From NCBI GenBank assembly GCA_028293765.1, contig JAQGOG010000086.1, positions 1 through 54,964 on the forward strand: 54,964 nucleotides of DNA. Reading direction: 5' to 3'. Position numbers and translations under genes: made by a program. Each line of letters starts with the position of its first letter. Within the stretch, counting starts at the first letter, position 1. Below are positions 52,409-54,964 of this stretch, one piece after another. Below the pieces are notes generated by a model. That model did not search any database. It was not told the DNA's origin and saw nothing but the letters and a program-made list of their open reading frames with translations. This stretch comes from Gammaproteobacteria bacterium. Lineage in GTDB: Bacteria; Pseudomonadota; Gammaproteobacteria; Steroidobacterales; Steroidobacteraceae.

Positions 52409-52444
52409 CGCGGCAGCAAGCCGCGGTTCCGTGAGCCTCCTCAC
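52409..52444 (+). promoter_or_regulatory. Two consecutive hairpins in the pilM leader
   Basis: CGCGGC/GCCGCG around AGCAA (52409-52425) and GTGAG/CTCAC around CCTC (52431-52444) stand 200-240 nt after the riboswitch. They are followed by GTTCAATTTAACTTT, a partly T-rich run. One may be the terminator of the riboswitch expression platform. The rest of the 52206-52536 leader also has a small CCAAG/CTTGG hairpin near 52317. Confidence 0.4.
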
Positions 52445-52501
52445 GTTCAATTTAACTTTGCGCTGATATATAGTGCTTCCAGAATTGAGATGGGGCGGTC
52501 A

Positions 52502-52525
52502 TTTTCAGGCGTAACGTCCTGAAAA
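52502..52525 (+). promoter_or_regulatory. Inverted repeat abutting the pilM ribosome-binding site
   Basis: TTTTCAGG (52502-52509) and CCTGAAAA (52518-52525) form an 8-bp perfect stem with an 8-nt loop. The AAGGA ribosome-binding site (52524-52528) starts within the last bases of the 3' arm, so pairing would partly hide it. The pilM ATG follows at 52537. Translational control, possibly linked to the riboswitch, is inferred. Confidence 0.5.
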
Positions 52526-52536
52526 GGAAATAAAAA

Positions 52537-53601
52537 ATGTTCCTCCTGCAGCGAAAGTACCGCCCGCTTCTGGGACTTGACATAACCACTTCATCTGTGA
52601 AGCTGATCGAGCTGGCGATGGCGGGGGGTCAGTACCGCGTGGAGGCCTATGCGGCCGAGCCCACGCCTCAGAACGCCATTAACGAGAAGGCCATCGTCGA
52701 CGCTGAAGCCGTCGGCGAAGCGATCCGCCGGGCCGTAAAGCGCGCCGGCGCCAAAACGGGCGACGTCGCGGTCGCCATCAGCGGCGATGCCGCCATCACC
52801 AAAATAATCCAGATGCCCCGCTCCCTGCGCACGAGCGATCTCGAGGGGCAGGTGGAAATGCAGGCCGACCAGTACATCCCCTTCCCCATGGACGAGGTGA
52901 GCTACGACTTCGAAGTGCTCGGCCCCTCGGAGAAGGACCCGGAGACCAACGACGTACTGCTCGTCGCCACGCGCACCGAGAACGTCGAGCAGCGCCAGGC
53001 GGCGGTGAAGGCGGCGGGACTCACGGCGAAGATAGTCGATGTGGAAGCGTTCGCACTCGAGAACGCCTGCAAGCTCATGACGCACCAGATGCCGGACGGC
53101 GGCATCGATCGGACGATCGCGGTCGTCGACTTCGGTGCGAGCAGCACGACTTTCAGCGTGTTGCGCAATTTAAAAGTGGTCTACACGCGCGATTTCGCCT
53201 TCGGCGGGCAGCAGCTCACCGAAGAGATCATGCGCACCTACGGCCTGTCGATGGAAGAGGGCGGCCGCGCCAAGAAAGAAGGCGGCCTGCCGGGCAACTA
53301 CCAGTCGGAAGTGCTCGATCCGTTCATCGACGACATGACCCAACAGGTGAGCCGCTCCCTGCAGTTCTATCTCGCCTCGGGCTCCGGGCGCGAGCAACCC
53401 GAAAAGATCCTCGTGTGCGGCGGTTGCGCCAACATCCCGGGCGTCGCGGACGTGATTTCCAGCCGTGTCGGCATCTCCGCGGAAAAGGGCGATCCTCTCG
53501 GGCAGATGAAGCTGTCCTCGCGCGCCAAGGCGCAGGCCGTACAACGCGACGCGACGGCCCTTCTCACGGCGTGCGGGCTCGCACTGCGGAGTTTCGACTG
53601 A
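52537..53601 (+). CDS. pilM: Type IV pilus inner-membrane platform protein PilM
   Basis: PilM is the cytoplasmic actin-like (ASKHA fold) protein that binds the N-terminus of PilN and connects the platform to the extension and retraction motors. The 354-residue product has the actin-like phosphate loop LLGLDITTSSVKLIEL, a second phosphate loop in VVDFGASSTTFSV, and ILVCGGCANIPGV, the adenosine-site motif. An AAGGA ribosome-binding site precedes the ATG. It is the first gene of pilMNOP, separated by 1 bp from pilN, and is transcribed behind the c-di-GMP riboswitch. Confidence 0.96.
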   Translation: MFLLQRKYRPLLGLDITTSSVKLIELAMAGGQYRVEAYAAEPTPQNAINEKAIVDAEAVGEAIRRAVKRAGAKTGDVAVAISGDAAITKIIQMPRSLRTSDLEGQVEMQADQYIPFPMDEVSYDFEVLGPSEKDPETNDVLLVATRTENVEQRQAAVKAAGLTAKIVDVEAFALENACKLMTHQMPDGGIDRTIAVVDFGASSTTFSVLRNLKVVYTRDFAFGGQQLTEEIMRTYGLSMEEGGRAKKEGGLPGNYQSEVLDPFIDDMTQQVSRSLQFYLASGSGREQPEKILVCGGCANIPGVADVISSRVGISAEKGDPLGQMKLSSRAKAQAVQRDATALLTACGLALRSFD

Positions 53602-53602
53602 C

Positions 53603-54205
53603 ATGCCACGCATAAACCTCCTGCCCTGGCGCGAAGGCCAGCGCAAGGAACGCAAGATCGCCTTCACGGTCTCCCTCGGCGTCGCGGCCGTCGGCGCCTG
53701 TGTCACGGCATTCGCCGCTTACCTCATGTTCGGCTCGATGATCGAGGCCCAGGAACACCGCAACGAGCAGCTGCGCGCCGAGATCAAGAACGTCGACAAG
53801 CAGATCGAGGAAATCAACAACCTCGAGAGCGCCAAGCAGAAATTCATCGCCCGCATGGAGATCATCGAGAAGCTGCAGCGGTCCCGCCCGGAGATCGTGC
53901 ACGTGTTCGATGAGATCGTGCATACGCTTCCCGATGGCGTGTATCTCACCGGCGTGAAGCAGACTGACAAGAAATTCAAGTTTGAAGGCGTGGCCCAGTC
54001 GAGCACGCGCGTGTCTTCGTTCATGCGCAACATCGTCGGCTCCGAATGGCTGCGCAACCCGGAGCTGGAAGTCGTGAAGACGACCAAGGACAAGGGACCG
54101 GGCTCCAACTTCACGTTGTATGCCGACCAGGTGTCCACAGTTGCCCCGGATGAGGGCAAGGGCAAACCGGGCTCCAAGGTCATGGCCAGCCGAGGTGCGC
54201 GATGA
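53603..54205 (+). CDS. pilN: Type IV pilus assembly protein PilN
   Basis: The 200-residue bitopic protein has the conserved cytoplasmic N-terminus MPRINLLPWREGQRKERK (the INLLPWR motif that docks into PilM), one membrane helix (about 20-42), a coiled-coil (EAQEHRNEQLRAEIKNVDKQ) and a periplasmic ferredoxin-like domain. It heterodimerises with PilO. The gene starts 1 bp after pilM stops and overlaps pilO by 4 bp. Confidence 0.95.
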   Translation: MPRINLLPWREGQRKERKIAFTVSLGVAAVGACVTAFAAYLMFGSMIEAQEHRNEQLRAEIKNVDKQIEEINNLESAKQKFIARMEIIEKLQRSRPEIVHVFDEIVHTLPDGVYLTGVKQTDKKFKFEGVAQSSTRVSSFMRNIVGSEWLRNPELEVVKTTKDKGPGSNFTLYADQVSTVAPDEGKGKPGSKVMASRGAR

Positions 54206-54852
54206 ATCTGCTCGAAGAGCTCCGTTCGCTCGATCCGAGCGACCCGGGCCGCTGGCCGCTGGCCGCGCGCGCCGGGGCCGTGGGCGTGTGCTTCCTGGTG
54301 CTTACTATCGTGCTCGGCTACATCTTCGTCTGGAACGAGCAGCGGCCTGAGTTGCAGCGCCACGAGGACACGGAGCAGACGCTGCGCCAGGAGTTCAAGA
54401 CCAAGCACGCCAAGGCGGCCAACCTCGATGTCTACAAGCAGCAGCTGAAGGACATCGAGCGCTCCTTCGGCGCGCTGTTGCGCCAGCTCCCGGGCAAGAC
54501 CGAGGTGCCCAACCTGCTGGTGGACATCTCGCAGACGGGCCTGTCGGCGGGCCTGGAGGAAAAGCTGTTCCAGCCGCAGCCCGAGCAGAAGCGCGACTTC
54601 TATGCGGAGCTGCCCATCAAGATCACCCTGACCGGCAGCTACCACGAGTTCGGCGAGTTCGTGAGCGGAATCGCCGCGCTGCCGCGCATCGTTACGCTGC
54701 ATGACATCGAGATCAAGAGCGCAACCAAGGATGCTTACGACCAGCTCACACTCGATCTCACGGCAAAGACGTATCGTTATCTCGACGAGGACGAGATTGC
54801 CGCGATCGACGCCAAGAAGGACGCCATGCACCACCCGAGACCGGGCGGCTAG
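54202..54852 (+). CDS. pilO: Type IV pilus assembly protein PilO
   Basis: The 216-residue protein has a short cytoplasmic N-terminus (LEELRSLDPSDPGRWPLAAR), one membrane helix (about 22-44), a coiled coil and a periplasmic domain with the family segment LLRQLPGKTEVPNLLVDISQ (core LPGKTEVPNLLVDIS) and ELPIKITLTGSYHEFGEFV. It forms the PilNO heterodimer that binds PilP. It overlaps the pilN stop by 4 bp. Confidence 0.95.
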   Translation: MNLLEELRSLDPSDPGRWPLAARAGAVGVCFLVLTIVLGYIFVWNEQRPELQRHEDTEQTLRQEFKTKHAKAANLDVYKQQLKDIERSFGALLRQLPGKTEVPNLLVDISQTGLSAGLEEKLFQPQPEQKRDFYAELPIKITLTGSYHEFGEFVSGIAALPRIVTLHDIEIKSATKDAYDQLTLDLTAKTYRYLDEDEIAAIDAKKDAMHHPRPGG

Positions 54853-54883
54853 GTAAGACGACCCCAAACGGGGGGGTTACAAC

Positions 54884-54964
54884 ATGACACAACAAAGTTC
54901 GGTCTCAAAAAGCATCTGCTCCCTGCTGCTGTCGGCGGGGCTCGCCATCACCTCGCTGTCGGGC
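54884..54964 (+). CDS. pilP: PilP pilotin-like lipoprotein, 5' end only
   Basis: The window ends 27 codons into this gene, which begins with ATG 54884, 31 bp after pilO. The visible part is a signal sequence (ICSLLLSAGLAITSLSG) that would be completed by a lipobox Cys just outside the window, as in PilP. PilP links PilNO to the PilQ secretin. Identity rests on operon order and the lipoprotein leader, so it is likely but not proven here. Confidence 0.8.
   Translation, partial: MTQQSSVSKSICSLLLSAGLAITSLSG

Noticed and set aside
1..54964. CRISPR arrays, prophage, tRNA or rRNA genes
   Set aside because: No regularly spaced direct repeats, phage structural genes, cloverleaf sequences or rRNA-like segments were noticed in any gap, and the gaps are mostly under 200 bp.

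Overview
This is a GC-rich chromosomal segment from a gammaproteobacterium. The evidence is the gene sets and their order: gmk-rpoZ-spoT-ridA-recG, bioBFHCD without bioA, the coxBA/ctaG/coxC/SURF1/ctaA/ctaB cytochrome oxidase set, and a PBP1A gene divergent from pilMNOP. The mixture looks most like the Nevskiales/Steroidobacterales/Xanthomonadales side of the class, but placement below class is a guess. No transposase, prophage, CRISPR array, tRNA or rRNA was seen. The cell is inferred to be aerobic (aa3-type oxidase, heme A synthesis, citrate synthase), biotin-prototrophic apart from the bioA step, and equipped with type IV pili.

Layout. 0-3.3 kb: a leftward operon of a secreted TAP-like hydrolase and a NatAB-type ABC exporter, cut by the window edge. 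3.5-8.2 kb, rightward: mnmG, pyrF and an orphan oligopeptide-binding lipoprotein. 8.2-11.6 kb: otsA, a CheD-like protein lacking the catalytic Cys, a SIMPL protein and a CBS protein. 11.7-20.6 kb: trkH-trkA, uvrD, an AI-2E family permease, a single-domain response regulator, gloB, an unknown gene and a pirin. 20.8-28.7 kb: the cytochrome c oxidase structural and assembly cluster, bracketed by members of a local intergenic repeat family. 29-34.3 kb: a DUF2244 gene and bioBFHCD behind a BirA-type operator. 34.4-44.2 kb: a long leftward housekeeping run (dgkA, ubiA, recG, ridA, spoT, rpoZ, gmk, rdgB, rph, PP2C phosphatase). From 44.4 kb transcription is mainly rightward: yicC, hemW, a DnaA-box-rich origin-like spacer, rpmE, gltA. 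Then come a nucleotidyltransferase-like gene and PBP1A (leftward), and the divergent pilMNOP operon.

The main non-coding signals are: (1) a clear c-di-GMP-I (GEMM-I) riboswitch in the long leader of pilMNOP, which would link the second messenger to assembly of the type IV pilus inner-membrane platform; (2) an 11-bp perfect inverted repeat made of two consensus DnaA boxes, plus a third box and an AT-rich stretch, between hemW and rpmE, which may be the chromosomal origin or another DnaA site; (3) a BirA-like operator over a consensus -35 at bioB; (4) a mosaic hairpin repeat family around the oxidase cluster; (5) an rpmE leader hairpin of the r-protein autoregulation kind. Coordinates, motifs and overlaps were read by eye; no database search was run.
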